From the NCBI RefSeq assembly GCF_042427615.1, contig NZ_JBHMEZ010000011.1, positions 248,001 to 312,000 of the forward strand: a DNA stretch of 64,000 nt, in the 5' to 3' direction. The DNA is from Formosa undariae. Lineage in GTDB: Bacteria > Bacteroidota > Bacteroidia > Flavobacteriales > Flavobacteriaceae. The notes beneath the pieces are model-generated. The model saw only the letters and a program-made list of their open reading frames with translations, did no database searches and was not told the DNA's origin. The translations under genes and the position numbers were made by a program. Each line of letters begins with the position of its first letter. The stretch's first letter is position 1. Below are positions 1 to 8,835 of the stretch, piece by piece.

Positions 1-8
1 AATAAACT

Positions 9-1055
9 ATGAAAATTTTTATTACGTGCGTAATCGCTTTATATTCAATTTGTATGTGTGCCCAAAGATTACATGAAGATGGACCATTTAAATTGTATTA
101 CGAGAATGGAAATTTAAAAGCTGAGGGTGTTTATAAAAACAATTCTAAAGTAGGTAGGTGGAATGATTATTTTTCTAATGGTCAGTTAGAGAAAGAAAGA
201 TTCTATCACGAAAATAGAGATTGGGCAGGCTTTATACGGACGTATTCCGAGGATGGAATCTTGGTAAGAGAAGAACAATTAAATCATGAAGGTAATATTG
301 AGGTAAAGCATTATTTTGAAGATGGGAGTGTGCATAGAGCATATTTAAAGAAGCCGGTTAACGAAGGTAAATCTTTTTTATTAACAGGTTTGTATCAAGA
401 GTATTATGCAAACGGGGTGCTTAAAGTTGAAAGTCATTTTAGTGAAAATGAACTTATAGGGACGTGGAAACAATATTATCCAAACAAAAATATAGAGTGG
501 GAAGTCAATTATGTTGACAGTTATAAGCAAGGTTTATATAAGCAGTTTTATGAAAATGGTCATTTGAAAATTGAAGGTATCAATGATTTAGATTTGAAAA
601 ATGGAGATGAAAAACATTTTGATTCTAATGGAAATTTAAGACAAACGCTTAAATATAAAAAGGGATCACTTAAAAATGCCTCAAAGGATTCAGATCAAGT
701 TGAAATTCCAGAGGGAGTATTAGAGCGCGTACCTATTTATCCTGGTTGTGAAGGAGCATTAGGGAATGCAGGAAAAAAGAAATGTATGTCTTCAAAAATA
801 GCCCGATTTGTAGGGCGAAAATTTAATAATTCTTTTAAAAGTGATACAAACTTAAGAGGGATTCAGAAAATTCATGTAATTTTTAAAATTGACAAAAATG
901 GACATGCAATAGATGTAAGTGCCAGGTCTGTTCATGAAGCTTTCGAGACAGAGGCTATTCGGGTAATAAATTTATTGCCTCAAATGATTCCTGGTTATCA
1001 ATTTGGAGAACCAGTAGAGGTTCCTTATAGTTTTCCTATAAATTTTAAAATATAA
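9..1055 (+). CDS. YwqK/MORN-like repeat protein with TonB-C-like C-terminus
   Basis: A secreted or envelope protein of 348 residues whose biochemical role is unknown. The N-terminus is a signal peptide (hydrophobic residues 3-17, probable cleavage near CAQ19). Residues about 25-225 carry repeats of the type G-x-(W/Y)-x-x-Y-(Y/F)-x-N-G-x-L-(K/E), for example GLYQEYYANGVLKVE and GLYKQFYENGHLKIE; database annotation often calls these 'toxin-antitoxin YwqK family antitoxin', but nothing here supports a toxin-antitoxin role. Residues about 240-348 resemble a TonB C-terminal domain (conserved pattern IHVIFKIDKNGHAIDV and a C-terminal PYSFPINF strand). Such modules occur in many Bacteroidota periplasmic proteins. 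The neighbour downstream, 31 bp away, is a small membrane protein on the same strand. Confidence 0.8.
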   Translation: MKIFITCVIALYSICMCAQRLHEDGPFKLYYENGNLKAEGVYKNNSKVGRWNDYFSNGQLEKERFYHENRDWAGFIRTYSEDGILVREEQLNHEGNIEVKHYFEDGSVHRAYLKKPVNEGKSFLLTGLYQEYYANGVLKVESHFSENELIGTWKQYYPNKNIEWEVNYVDSYKQGLYKQFYENGHLKIEGINDLDLKNGDEKHFDSNGNLRQTLKYKKGSLKNASKDSDQVEIPEGVLERVPIYPGCEGALGNAGKKKCMSSKIARFVGRKFNNSFKSDTNLRGIQKIHVIFKIDKNGHAIDVSARSVHEAFETEAIRVINLLPQMIPGYQFGEPVEVPYSFPINFKI

Positions 1056-1086
1056 TTAATTAGTAAATTCATTAAAAATTAACATT

Positions 1087-1437
1087 ATGAAACAAATAAT
1101 TAGATTCCTATTAACAGCTTTAATCGTTGTTTTGTTAGGTCGATTTTTATCCGGTATACATGTAGACGATTATATTACAGCTATTATTGTAGCCTTGGTT
1201 TTGGCGGTGCTTAATATTATTGTAAAACCACTTTTGCAAATTTTAACCTTTCCAATAACCATAGTCACTTTTGGCCTATTCTTATTCGTAATTAATGGGT
1301 TAATTATCTTGCTTGCGGGATATCTAGTTGGTGGTTTTCATGTAGATTCTATTTGGTCCGGAATACTCTTTAGTATACTATTAACTATACTTCAGTCAAT
1401 AATATATAGCATAGTAGGAGAAGAAGATAAAAAATAG
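1087..1437 (+). CDS. Small four-helix membrane protein, phage-holin-4 superfamily (YvlD-like)
   Basis: A 116-residue inner-membrane protein with four predicted hydrophobic helices (about residues 4-24, 31-53, 56-80 and 86-110) separated by short loops. The pattern GIHVDDYITAIIVALVLAVLN followed by P-L-x-x-I-L-T-F-P-I-T-x-x-T-F-G is diagnostic of Pfam family PF04020, named for a phage holin but found mostly in bacterial chromosomes (YvlD of Bacillus). No lysis genes or phage genes surround it, so a holin function is not supported. Function unknown; it ends in a charged tail, GEEDKK. Confidence 0.85.
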   Translation: MKQIIRFLLTALIVVLLGRFLSGIHVDDYITAIIVALVLAVLNIIVKPLLQILTFPITIVTFGLFLFVINGLIILLAGYLVGGFHVDSIWSGILFSILLTILQSIIYSIVGEEDKK

Positions 1438-1461
1438 TCTGAAATACAAGACGTTAAAAAC

Positions 1462-1492
1462 TTTGTAGGGTTGTAAAAATGTTTTATTTTTG
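1462..1492 (+). promoter_or_regulatory. Bacteroidota-type promoter of tig
   Basis: TTTG at 1462-1465, a 19-nt spacer, and TATTTTTG at 1485-1492 match the Bacteroidota primary-sigma consensus TTTG-N18/19-TANNTTTG in every defined position. Transcription would start near 1498-1500, leaving a leader of about 100 nt before the trigger-factor start codon. Confidence 0.75.
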
Positions 1493-1599
1493 CAGCCCGT
1501 TTTTAATTAGAAAAATCAAGGAGAATCTGTACTTTTAAGTTAAAAAATCAGAACAGAAACTTATGTTAAATGCCCAAGCTGGGTTTTATATCATTTAAA

Positions 1600-2928
1600 A
1601 TGAATATTACAAGAGAGAACATTGATGCATTAAATGCTGTAGTAAAAGTTGAGATCGTTAAAGAAGATTATAGCGAGAAAATAGATAAAATCTTAACAGA
1701 TTACCGAAAAACAGCTAACATTCCTGGTTTTAGAAAAGGTCATGTACCAATGGGAATGGTAAAAAAGCAGTACGGTAAAGCCGTTTTGGTAGACGAAGTA
1801 AATAAAATATTACAAGAAGCCTTAAATAAATATTTATCTGAAGAGAAATTAGATGTATTAGGGCAACCTCTTCCTAAAGCTCAAGAAGGTATCAATTGGG
1901 ATGCTGATGCATTTACTTTTGAATTCGAACTAGGTTTAACTCCTGAATTCGAAGTTGAATTAAAAGGTGATAAAGCAATTACTCAATATAACATTGTTGC
2001 AGACGATAAAATGATCGACGAACAAATTGAGAATATCAAAAAACAATACGGAAAATTAATTCCTCAAGATGTTATAGAAGAAGACAGTGAAATCACTGGA
2101 ACTTTTAAAAACGAAGAGAAAGAGATTGAAAATACAATTACTTTAACTTTAGATAAACTTAAAGGGAAAGCTAATGCTAAGAAATTTGTTGGATCTAAAG
2201 TTGGTGATGTTATCACACTTAAAACAAAAGGTCTTTATGCAGACGATCACGATTTAATGAATGCTTTAAAAGTAGCTCATGATGATGCTCATGGATTAGA
2301 AATTGAAGTAACATTTACTATTTCTGAGGTTAACAAACGTGAGGCTGCAGACTTAGATCAAGAATTATTTGATAAATTATTTGCTGATGGTTCTGTAAAA
2401 TCTGTTTCAGATTTAAAAGACAAAATTAAAGAAGATGCTGAAAAGCAATTCGTACAGCAAGCAGATCAAAAGCTTTTAAACGATATTACTGAATATTTAA
2501 TAGAAAGTACAAAATTTGATTTACCAGCAGAATTTTTACAAAAATGGATTCAAGCGTCGGGTGAAACTGCTCTTGATGATGCCGCAGCTAAAGAAGAGTT
2601 TGAAAAGTCTGAAAAAAGCATGCGTTACCAATTAATCGAAGGTAAATTAATTACTGCTAATAACATCCAGATTACTATGGATGATATTAAAGATCATGCA
2701 AAAAACATGATTAAAGCACAAATGGCTCAATTTGGGCAAATGAATCCTTCAGATGAAGAATTAGAAGGTATCGCTGCACGTGTTCTTGGAAATCAAGAAG
2801 AAGCACGTCGTATTTCTGAGCAAATCGTTAGTCAGAGACTATTAGAGGTGTATAAAGAAAAAGCAAATTTAGAAGTGAAAGAAGTGACTTACGAAAACTT
2901 TGTTAAAGAAGTTTACGGAGACAAATAA
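1600..2928 (+). CDS. tig: Trigger factor, ribosome-associated chaperone
   Basis: Cytosolic peptidyl-prolyl isomerase and chaperone that binds the ribosome exit tunnel and shields nascent chains. The N-terminal ribosome-binding domain holds the signature IPGFRKGHVP, the loop that contacts ribosomal protein L23. A middle PPIase-like region (about residues 145-240) and a long helical C-terminal substrate-binding region follow. I place the start at 1600 (MNITRENIDAL, 442 residues) because related flavobacterial proteins begin with this sequence; an in-frame ATG at 1570 would add ten residues (MPKLGFISFK) without family support. It is followed by a strong hairpin terminator and then clpP and clpX, the same order as the tig-clpP-clpX cluster of many bacteria. 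Confidence 0.95.
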   Translation: MNITRENIDALNAVVKVEIVKEDYSEKIDKILTDYRKTANIPGFRKGHVPMGMVKKQYGKAVLVDEVNKILQEALNKYLSEEKLDVLGQPLPKAQEGINWDADAFTFEFELGLTPEFEVELKGDKAITQYNIVADDKMIDEQIENIKKQYGKLIPQDVIEEDSEITGTFKNEEKEIENTITLTLDKLKGKANAKKFVGSKVGDVITLKTKGLYADDHDLMNALKVAHDDAHGLEIEVTFTISEVNKREAADLDQELFDKLFADGSVKSVSDLKDKIKEDAEKQFVQQADQKLLNDITEYLIESTKFDLPAEFLQKWIQASGETALDDAAAKEEFEKSEKSMRYQLIEGKLITANNIQITMDDIKDHAKNMIKAQMAQFGQMNPSDEELEGIAARVLGNQEEARRISEQIVSQRLLEVYKEKANLEVKEVTYENFVKEVYGDK

Positions 2929-2959
2929 GTCAACTGTTTTAAAGAATAATCATTATATT

Positions 2960-2994
2960 TAGGCGTTGAATAGGTTTTATTCAGCGCCTATTTT
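2960..2994 (+). terminator. Rho-independent terminator after tig
   Basis: A 13-bp stem (arms 2960-2972 and 2978-2990, one G-U pair) with a short loop, followed by a T-rich tail. It separates tig from clpP, which therefore probably has its own promoter or relies on readthrough. Confidence 0.8.
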
Positions 2995-3022
2995 ATTCAT
3001 TTTTTTAATCTAAAAGAACATT

Positions 3023-3697
3023 ATGAATTACGGAAAAGAATTCGAAAAATTCGCTATAAAAGATCAAGGGATTAGTAGTACATATTACAACCAAATTATT
3101 GGGAGTATGTATCCTACAAATTTAACTCCAAACATTATTGAAGAACGCCAAATGAATGCTGTATCTATGGACGTGTTTTCACGTTTAATGATGGATCGTA
3201 TTATCTTTATGGGTACTGGAATTAACGACCAAGTTGCTAACATTATTCAAGCACAATTATTGTTCTTAGAAAGTACAGATGCTAATAAAGATATTCAAAT
3301 TTACATTAATTCTCCAGGAGGAAGTGTATATGCAGGTCTAGGTATCTACGATACTATGCAGTTTATTAAGCCAGATGTAGCAACAATTTGTACAGGTATG
3401 GCAGCATCTATGGGAGCTGTTTTATTATGTGCAGGAGCAAAAGGAAAACGTAGTGGTTTAACACACTCTCGTGTTATGATTCACCAACCTTTAGGTGGAG
3501 CGCAAGGACAAGCTAGTGATATTGAAATTACAGCTCGTGAAATTTTAATATTGAAAGAGGAATTGTATAAGATTATTAGTAAGCATTCTGGTCAAAGTTA
3601 CGACAAAGTACATACTGATAGTGATCGTGATTACTGGATGAAAGCTGATAAAGCTAAAGATTACGGTATGATTGATGAAATATTAGTAAGAAGCTAA
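3023..3697 (+). CDS. clpP: ATP-dependent Clp protease proteolytic subunit
   Basis: Serine peptidase that forms the two-ring tetradecameric chamber of Clp proteases; ClpX, encoded next door, feeds it unfolded substrates. The catalytic triad is intact: Ser129 in GMAASMGA, His154 in MIHQP and Asp203 in DSDRDYW, with the same spacing as in E. coli ClpP. The oxyanion-region motif INSPGGSV is at residues 95-102. At 224 residues it has an N-terminal stretch of about 35-40 residues ahead of the conserved core that may be a propeptide. It lies 61 bp upstream of clpX on the same strand, so the two are probably cotranscribed. Confidence 0.97.
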   Translation: MNYGKEFEKFAIKDQGISSTYYNQIIGSMYPTNLTPNIIEERQMNAVSMDVFSRLMMDRIIFMGTGINDQVANIIQAQLLFLESTDANKDIQIYINSPGGSVYAGLGIYDTMQFIKPDVATICTGMAASMGAVLLCAGAKGKRSGLTHSRVMIHQPLGGAQGQASDIEITAREILILKEELYKIISKHSGQSYDKVHTDSDRDYWMKADKAKDYGMIDEILVRS

Positions 3698-3758
3698 TAC
3701 AAATCAAAAAAAATAGTAGCATTTGGCTGGTATTTAAAAGTGAAATTTAAAAAGATTT

Positions 3759-4991
3759 ATGGCAAAGGAAGAATTAGAATGTTCGTTTTGTGGAAGAAAA
3801 AAACCTGAAACTAGTTTATTAATAGCAGGTTTAGATGCGCATATATGCGATCGTTGTATCGAACAAGCACACGGTATTGTTGTAGAGGAATCTAAGCAAA
3901 CGGATAATAGTGAATTATCTGCCGAATTAATGTTGCGTAAACCACTTCAAATTAAACAATTTTTAGACGAGTACATTATTGGTCAGGATATGACTAAAAA
4001 GGTAATGTCTGTCGCTGTATATAACCATTACAAACGTCTGTTACAATCGCCTTCTAAAGACGATATTGAAATACAGAAAAGTAATATCATGATGGTTGGG
4101 CAAACAGGTACAGGGAAAACATTAATGGCTAAAACCATTGCTAAAATGTTAAACGTACCTTTAGCTATAGTAGATGCTACGGTATTAACTGAAGCAGGTT
4201 ATGTTGGTGAAGATGTAGAAAGTATTTTAACACGTTTATTGCAAGCTGCAGATTACAGTCTAGAAAAAGCTGAAAAAGGAATTGTTTTTATTGATGAAAT
4301 TGATAAAATTGCTCGTAAAAGCGATAACCCTTCAATAACTAGAGATGTTTCTGGAGAAGGTGTGCAACAAGCATTATTAAAACTTTTAGAAGGAACAACT
4401 GTTAACGTGCCACCAAAAGGAGGTCGTAAGCATCCAGATCAGAAGTTTATTGAAGTGAATACGGAAAACATTTTATTTATCGCAGGAGGAGCATTCGATG
4501 GTATCGAGCGTAATATTTCTAAGCGTTTAAATATGCAAGCTGTAGGGTACAGTGCTTCTAAGTCTGATGATATAATCGATCAGAATCATTTGTTGCAATA
4601 TATTATTCCAAAGGATTTAAAAGATTTCGGATTAATTCCTGAAATTATTGGACGATTACCTGTATTAACTTACATGGACCCGCTTGATGCTAAAACCTTA
4701 AGAGCCATTCTTACAGAACCTAAAAATGCCATTATAAAACAATATGAGAAGTTGTTCGAAATGGATGATATTGAATTTCATATTACCGATGGTGCTTTAG
4801 ATTTTATTGTGGAAAAAGCGATAGAATATAAGTTAGGTGCTCGTGGATTACGTTCGTTATGTGAAGAGGTGTTAACCGATGCGATGTTCGAACTTCCTGG
4901 TACAGATGAGAAGGAACTAAGGGTGACAAAAGCATATACCGAGAATAAATTAAATAAAACAACGATTAAAAAGTTGAAAGCAGTGTCTTAA
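3759..4991 (+). CDS. clpX: ATP-dependent Clp protease ATP-binding subunit ClpX
   Basis: Hexameric AAA+ unfoldase that recognises tagged or native substrates and threads them into ClpP. The N-terminal C4 zinc-binding domain is complete (Cys8, Cys11, Cys30, Cys33). Walker A is GQTGTGKT (114-121), Walker B is VFIDEID with Asp179 and Glu180, and the pore-1 loop is GYVG (147-150). At 410 residues it has normal length. It is the last gene of the tig-clpP-clpX unit and is closed by a strong terminator. Confidence 0.97.
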   Translation: MAKEELECSFCGRKKPETSLLIAGLDAHICDRCIEQAHGIVVEESKQTDNSELSAELMLRKPLQIKQFLDEYIIGQDMTKKVMSVAVYNHYKRLLQSPSKDDIEIQKSNIMMVGQTGTGKTLMAKTIAKMLNVPLAIVDATVLTEAGYVGEDVESILTRLLQAADYSLEKAEKGIVFIDEIDKIARKSDNPSITRDVSGEGVQQALLKLLEGTTVNVPPKGGRKHPDQKFIEVNTENILFIAGGAFDGIERNISKRLNMQAVGYSASKSDDIIDQNHLLQYIIPKDLKDFGLIPEIIGRLPVLTYMDPLDAKTLRAILTEPKNAIIKQYEKLFEMDDIEFHITDGALDFIVEKAIEYKLGARGLRSLCEEVLTDAMFELPGTDEKELRVTKAYTENKLNKTTIKKLKAVS

Positions 4992-5012
4992 TACTTTTTA
5001 TAATAGTTTATC

Positions 5013-5047
5013 AAAAAAAACCACTCAATTGAGTGGTTTTTTTTTTT
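5013..5047 (+). terminator. Terminator after clpX
   Basis: A perfect 8-bp arm pair CCACTCAA/TTGAGTGG at 5021-5036, flanked by an A-run and followed by eleven T residues. The A-run on the left means it could also work on the opposite strand for the GH3-family gene, whose stop lies about 115 bp to the right. Confidence 0.9.
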
Positions 5048-5164
5048 GATTGGTGTGAAATATTTTTAGCGACTATGATTGAGTATAAGCTGATTAATAG
5101 CATGGTAACCGTATCGTGTAACCGAGTATTATAAAAGAATGACTTAATTCTTAGTTGATTCTTC

Positions 5165-6697
5165 TTATTTATCAGAACAGCAATTGGTGTTTAACGTTAA
5201 TAATTCATCAATGTATTCTCTAGAATTTGAAAGTCTCGGAATTTTATGTTGTCCGCCAAGTTTATTGTGTAGTTTAAGCCAATCGTAAAATAGATTTTGT
5301 CTTCCAATATGTATTTTAGGTTTGTTTAATGTCAGGTTATTATAGCGCTTGGCTTCATAATCAGAATTTAAGGCCTTTAATGCATTGTCAAATAGTTCAT
5401 TAAAATAATTAATATCATTTGGTGCTTTTTTAAACTCTATAATCCATTCATGTGCGCCTTTTTCTTTGCCAACCATAAATATAGGAGCCGCAGTGTAATC
5501 CACAATTTCGGCTTTGGTACGCTTACATACCTTTTTTAAAGCATCTTCAGCATTTTCAATAATGAGTTCCTCTCCAAATACATTTATGTGGTGTTTGGTG
5601 CGTCCAGAAACTTTTATTTTATACGGAGAAAGGGAGGTAAATCTAACGGTATCTCCAATTTTATATCTCCATAATCCTGCATTTGTCGTGATAACTATGG
5701 CGTAATTTTTTTTCAATTCAACTTCTGCTAATGGAATAATTCTTTGGTCTACTGTTCCATAAGTATCCATCGGAATAAACTCGTAGAAAATGCCATAATC
5801 TAGCATGAGTAATAGATCCTTACTGTCATTTTGATCCTGTATGGCAAAGAACCCTTCAGAAGCATTATAGGTCTCGTAATATTTGAAACTAGAATCTGGC
5901 AGTATTTTTTTGTATTGATCTGCATAAGGGGTAAAACTCACGCCGCCATGAAAATATACTTCTAAATTAGGCCAAACTTCATGTAAGTTTCCCTTACCAG
6001 TTGTTTCTAGAACATTGTTTAATAACACCAACATCCAAGAGGGAACACCTGCAAAGCTAGTCACGTTTTCCATTATAGTTTCATCTACTATGGCTTGCAT
6101 TTTAGTTTCCCAATCACTCATCAACGATACTTTATTACTTGGGGTACTGCTAAATTCAGCCCAAAAAGGCATATTGTCAATTAATATTGCCGATAAATCA
6201 CCATATATGGTTCCGTTTTCTTTGTATAATTCTTTGCTTCCGCCAAGACGAAGTCCTTTTCCTGTAAAGAGTTGAGAGTTTTCGTTATTATTTAAATACA
6301 TACAAAGCATATCTTTTCCTGCGGCATAATGGCAATCTTCTAAAGACTCATTACTTACAGGGATAAATTTACTTTTTGCATTAGTTGTTCCGCTAGATTT
6401 AGCAAACCACTTGATGTGCGATGGCCAAAAGATATTTTGTTCGCCAACACGTGCACGTTCAATTACATCTTGATAATCTTCGTAGGTAGAAATAGGAACG
6501 CGTTCTGCGAATGTCCTATAATTTCGTATTGTACGAAATTCATGCTGTTTACCAATTTTAGTATCTCGAGCGGTGTAAATTAAGTTTAATAGTAATTCTT
6601 GCTGTACCTCATTAGGGTATTTTAAAAATAGTTCAATTTGATGAAAACGCTTTTTTAGAAACCAAGAGGCAATTGAGTTTACTATAGTAATTGGCAT
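5165..6697 (-). CDS. GH3 auxin-responsive-promoter family protein (acyl-amido synthetase-like)
   Basis: A 510-residue member of the adenylate-forming (ANL) superfamily related to plant GH3 acyl acid amido synthetases, which adenylate a carboxylic acid and join it to an amino acid. The ANL motifs are present: the phosphate-binding loop SSGTTNAKSKFIP (from residue 101), the YNASEGFF motif (277-284) and TTNAGLWRYKIGDTVRF (337-353). Bacterial GH3 proteins are common in Bacteroidota but mostly uncharacterised, so the acid and amine substrates are unknown. It is transcribed divergently from the DUF2797 gene with only 40 bp between the two start codons. Confidence 0.88.
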   Translation of the reverse strand: MPITIVNSIASWFLKKRFHQIELFLKYPNEVQQELLLNLIYTARDTKIGKQHEFRTIRNYRTFAERVPISTYEDYQDVIERARVGEQNIFWPSHIKWFAKSSGTTNAKSKFIPVSNESLEDCHYAAGKDMLCMYLNNNENSQLFTGKGLRLGGSKELYKENGTIYGDLSAILIDNMPFWAEFSSTPSNKVSLMSDWETKMQAIVDETIMENVTSFAGVPSWMLVLLNNVLETTGKGNLHEVWPNLEVYFHGGVSFTPYADQYKKILPDSSFKYYETYNASEGFFAIQDQNDSKDLLLMLDYGIFYEFIPMDTYGTVDQRIIPLAEVELKKNYAIVITTNAGLWRYKIGDTVRFTSLSPYKIKVSGRTKHHINVFGEELIIENAEDALKKVCKRTKAEIVDYTAAPIFMVGKEKGAHEWIIEFKKAPNDINYFNELFDNALKALNSDYEAKRYNNLTLNKPKIHIGRQNLFYDWLKLHNKLGGQHKIPRLSNSREYIDELLTLNTNCCSDK

Positions 6698-6737
6698 ATT
6701 TACATTATATTTATGAACTAAAAATAATACTTTTTTT

Positions 6738-7532
6738 ATGACTTACGAGGGTGTTCTAACAAAAATGGAAACCGAATATGCGAAACCTATTCAATATTAT
6801 TTAGTTTTTGATTCTGACTTTTTAAATATGAATCAGTTACTAAATAAAACTTTAAATATTAAATTCCTTAAATATCAATGTTTGAATTGCGGATTAGATA
6901 AAAAGATCTACAGACAGGGCTATTGTAAGAGTTGTTTTTTTGAGGTTCCTCAGGCTGCAGATTGGATTATGAAACCGGAATTGAGTAAAGCACATTTGGA
7001 CGAAGAAGACCGAGATTTAGCATTTGAAAAGAAGGTGCAGTTGCAACCTCATATTGTGTATTTGGCAAATTCTGGTAAGGTTAAAGTTGGGGTAACACGA
7101 AAAGGTCAGGTGCCAACGCGATGGATAGATCAAGGGGCTCATGAAGCCATAGAAGTTGTTGAAGTTCCAAACAGATATCTAGCAGGAATTACCGAAGTGG
7201 CGCTTAAAGATTATGTGTCTGATAAGACCAATTGGAGAACGATGCTTAAAAATGAAATTGAAGATGAAAATTTGGTAGAATGGAAAGATAAGTTGAAAGC
7301 TTATATTCCGGAAGAAGCAAAACCGTATTTTATCGATTCCAATTCGGAAACGGAAATTGAATTTCCAGTCCTGCGCTATCCTATAAAACCAAAATCCTTA
7401 AATATTGAAAAAATGCTCGAGTATACAGGAGTGTTAAAAGGGATAAAAGGACAGTATCTTATTTTTGAAGACGACACTGTTTGTAATGTTCGTGGTAACG
7501 AAGGGATGTATGTCTCTATCAGTATAGACTAA
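6738..7532 (+). CDS. DUF2797 family zinc-ribbon protein
   Basis: A 264-residue protein of a conserved but uncharacterised family. Four cysteines in two pairs (Cys48/Cys51 and Cys63/Cys66) form a probable zinc ribbon near the N-terminus, followed by a region with HIVYLANSGKVKVGVTRKGQ, which resembles GIY-YIG-like folds only weakly. No membrane segment or signal peptide; likely cytosolic. It is divergent from the GH3-family gene and convergent with rpsU, separated from the latter by a shared bidirectional terminator. Function not known. Confidence 0.82.
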   Translation: MTYEGVLTKMETEYAKPIQYYLVFDSDFLNMNQLLNKTLNIKFLKYQCLNCGLDKKIYRQGYCKSCFFEVPQAADWIMKPELSKAHLDEEDRDLAFEKKVQLQPHIVYLANSGKVKVGVTRKGQVPTRWIDQGAHEAIEVVEVPNRYLAGITEVALKDYVSDKTNWRTMLKNEIEDENLVEWKDKLKAYIPEEAKPYFIDSNSETEIEFPVLRYPIKPKSLNIEKMLEYTGVLKGIKGQYLIFEDDTVCNVRGNEGMYVSISID

Positions 7533-7537
7533 AACTG

Positions 7538-7576
7538 AAAAAACACGCTTTAGATAAATATCTGAGCGTGTTTTTT
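7538..7576. terminator. Bidirectional terminator between DUF2797 gene and rpsU
   Basis: Arms AAAAAACACGCT (7538-7549) and AGCGTGTTTTTT (7565-7576) pair perfectly with a 15-nt loop. A-run on one side and T-run on the other let it terminate the plus-strand gene and the minus-strand rpoD-rpsU unit. Confidence 0.85.
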
Positions 7577-7595
7577 CTTTATATAAAGTCGACAA

Positions 7596-7790
7596 TTAAA
7601 TATCTTCTTGATCTCTCAAGTTTTGGATATAAGCCGCTTTTTGATTTTCTCTTCTTTTCTTAACAGAAGGCTTTGTGAAAAATTGATTTTCTCTTAGGTT
7701 TTGCATCACCTTTACGTTTCTGTGTTTTCTCTTGTAACGTTTAAGGGCGCGATCGATTTGCTCGCCTTCTTTTACTATAATTTTAAGCAT
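7596..7790 (-). CDS. rpsU: 30S ribosomal protein S21
   Basis: A 64-residue basic protein of the small ribosomal subunit. It begins MLKIIVKEGEQIDRALKRYKR and has the bS21 features of an N-terminal strand and long basic helices (KRKHRNVKVMQNLRENQFF, KPSVKKRRENQKAA). In Bacteroidota this protein is placed near the 3' end of 16S rRNA and is linked to the anti-Shine-Dalgarno sequestration that explains why genes here lack Shine-Dalgarno sequences. It lies 41 bp downstream of rpoD on the same strand; the two are probably cotranscribed, as in the classical rpsU-rpoD association though in reverse order. Confidence 0.95.
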   Translation of the reverse strand: MLKIIVKEGEQIDRALKRYKRKHRNVKVMQNLRENQFFTKPSVKKRRENQKAAYIQNLRDQEDI

Positions 7791-7831
7791 CTAAATTCTG
7801 GTTTTAAGTAATTATTAATAAGTTTTCAGGA

Positions 7832-8695
7832 TTATCCTAAATAAGTTTTCAATATTTTGTTTTTAGAACTATGACGTAAACGTCTAATTCCTTTTTCTTT
7901 TATTTGTCTAACACGCTCGCGAGTTAAATCGAATGTTTCTCCAATTTCGTCTAAACTCATCGGTGCTTCATTACTCAATCCGAAAAACAAACGCAATACA
8001 TCACTTTCTCTAGGAGATAATGTGTCTAATGCTCTGTTAATTTCAAGATTTAAAGATTCGTACATTAAGTTGTTGTCAGGATTTGGTGATTCACCAGATT
8101 TAACAACATCATATAAGCTAGACGTTTCTCCTTCTTTTAATGGTGCATCCATAGAAAGATGACGACCAGAATTTTTAAGAGACTGTTTTACTTCGCTTAC
8201 TGTCATGTCTAATTCGTTTGCAATTTCGTCTGCACTTGGCGGACGTTCATGCGATTGCTCTAGAAATGAATAGGCTTTATTAATTTTATTAATAGAACCA
8301 ATTTTGTTTAATGGTAATCTTACAATTCTAGATTGTTCTGCTAGAGCTTGTAAAATTGCTTGACGAATCCACCATACGGCATAAGAAATAAACTTAAAAC
8401 CACGTGTTTCGTCGAAACGCTTTGCTGCTTTTACCAAACCAGCATTACCTTCGTTAATTAAATCGGGTAATGTTAAACCTTGATTTTGGTATTGTTTTGC
8501 AACTGAAACTACAAATCGTAAATTAGATGTCGTTAATTTATCTAAAGCTACTTGGTCTCCTTCTCGTATACGCTGCGCTAATTCAACCTCTTCCTCGGCT
8601 GTAATTAATGGCATTTTACTTATGTCTTGTAAGTACTTGTCTAACGATTTAGATTCCCTGTTCGTTACTTGCTTTGTAATCTTTAATTGCCTCAT
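7832..8695 (-). CDS. rpoD: Primary RNA polymerase sigma factor (Bacteroidota sigma-ABfr type)
   Basis: Housekeeping sigma factor of 287 residues, the short form typical of Bacteroidota that lacks region 1.1 and the non-conserved insertion. Region 1.2 spans about 16-48, region 2 about 51-121 (including RFDETRGFKFISYAVWWIRQAI), region 3 about 125-200 and region 4 about 222-275 with the helix-turn-helix SLDEIGETFDLTRERVRQIKEKG. This factor recognises TTTG/TANNTTTG promoters, and several such promoters are visible in this window (tig, tRNA-Gly, tRNA-Tyr). The rpsU gene follows immediately. Confidence 0.95.
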   Translation of the reverse strand: MRQLKITKQVTNRESKSLDKYLQDISKMPLITAEEEVELAQRIREGDQVALDKLTTSNLRFVVSVAKQYQNQGLTLPDLINEGNAGLVKAAKRFDETRGFKFISYAVWWIRQAILQALAEQSRIVRLPLNKIGSINKINKAYSFLEQSHERPPSADEIANELDMTVSEVKQSLKNSGRHLSMDAPLKEGETSSLYDVVKSGESPNPDNNLMYESLNLEINRALDTLSPRESDVLRLFFGLSNEAPMSLDEIGETFDLTRERVRQIKEKGIRRLRHSSKNKILKTYLG

Positions 8696-8835
8696 GTATC
8701 TGTTTTAGTTTAATGCGTATCTATCAATATAAACGAATTTTTAACAAATCCTAATAAAACACCGTTTAATTCATTAAAAATGAATAATTAAGGTGTTTTT
8801 AAGTAAATACTCATCTCAAAGAGCAAATTTCATGC

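Noticed and set aside
1087..1437. A phage holin, hence a prophage remnant
   Set aside because: The family name is historical; there are no lysis, capsid, integrase or attachment sequences nearby.
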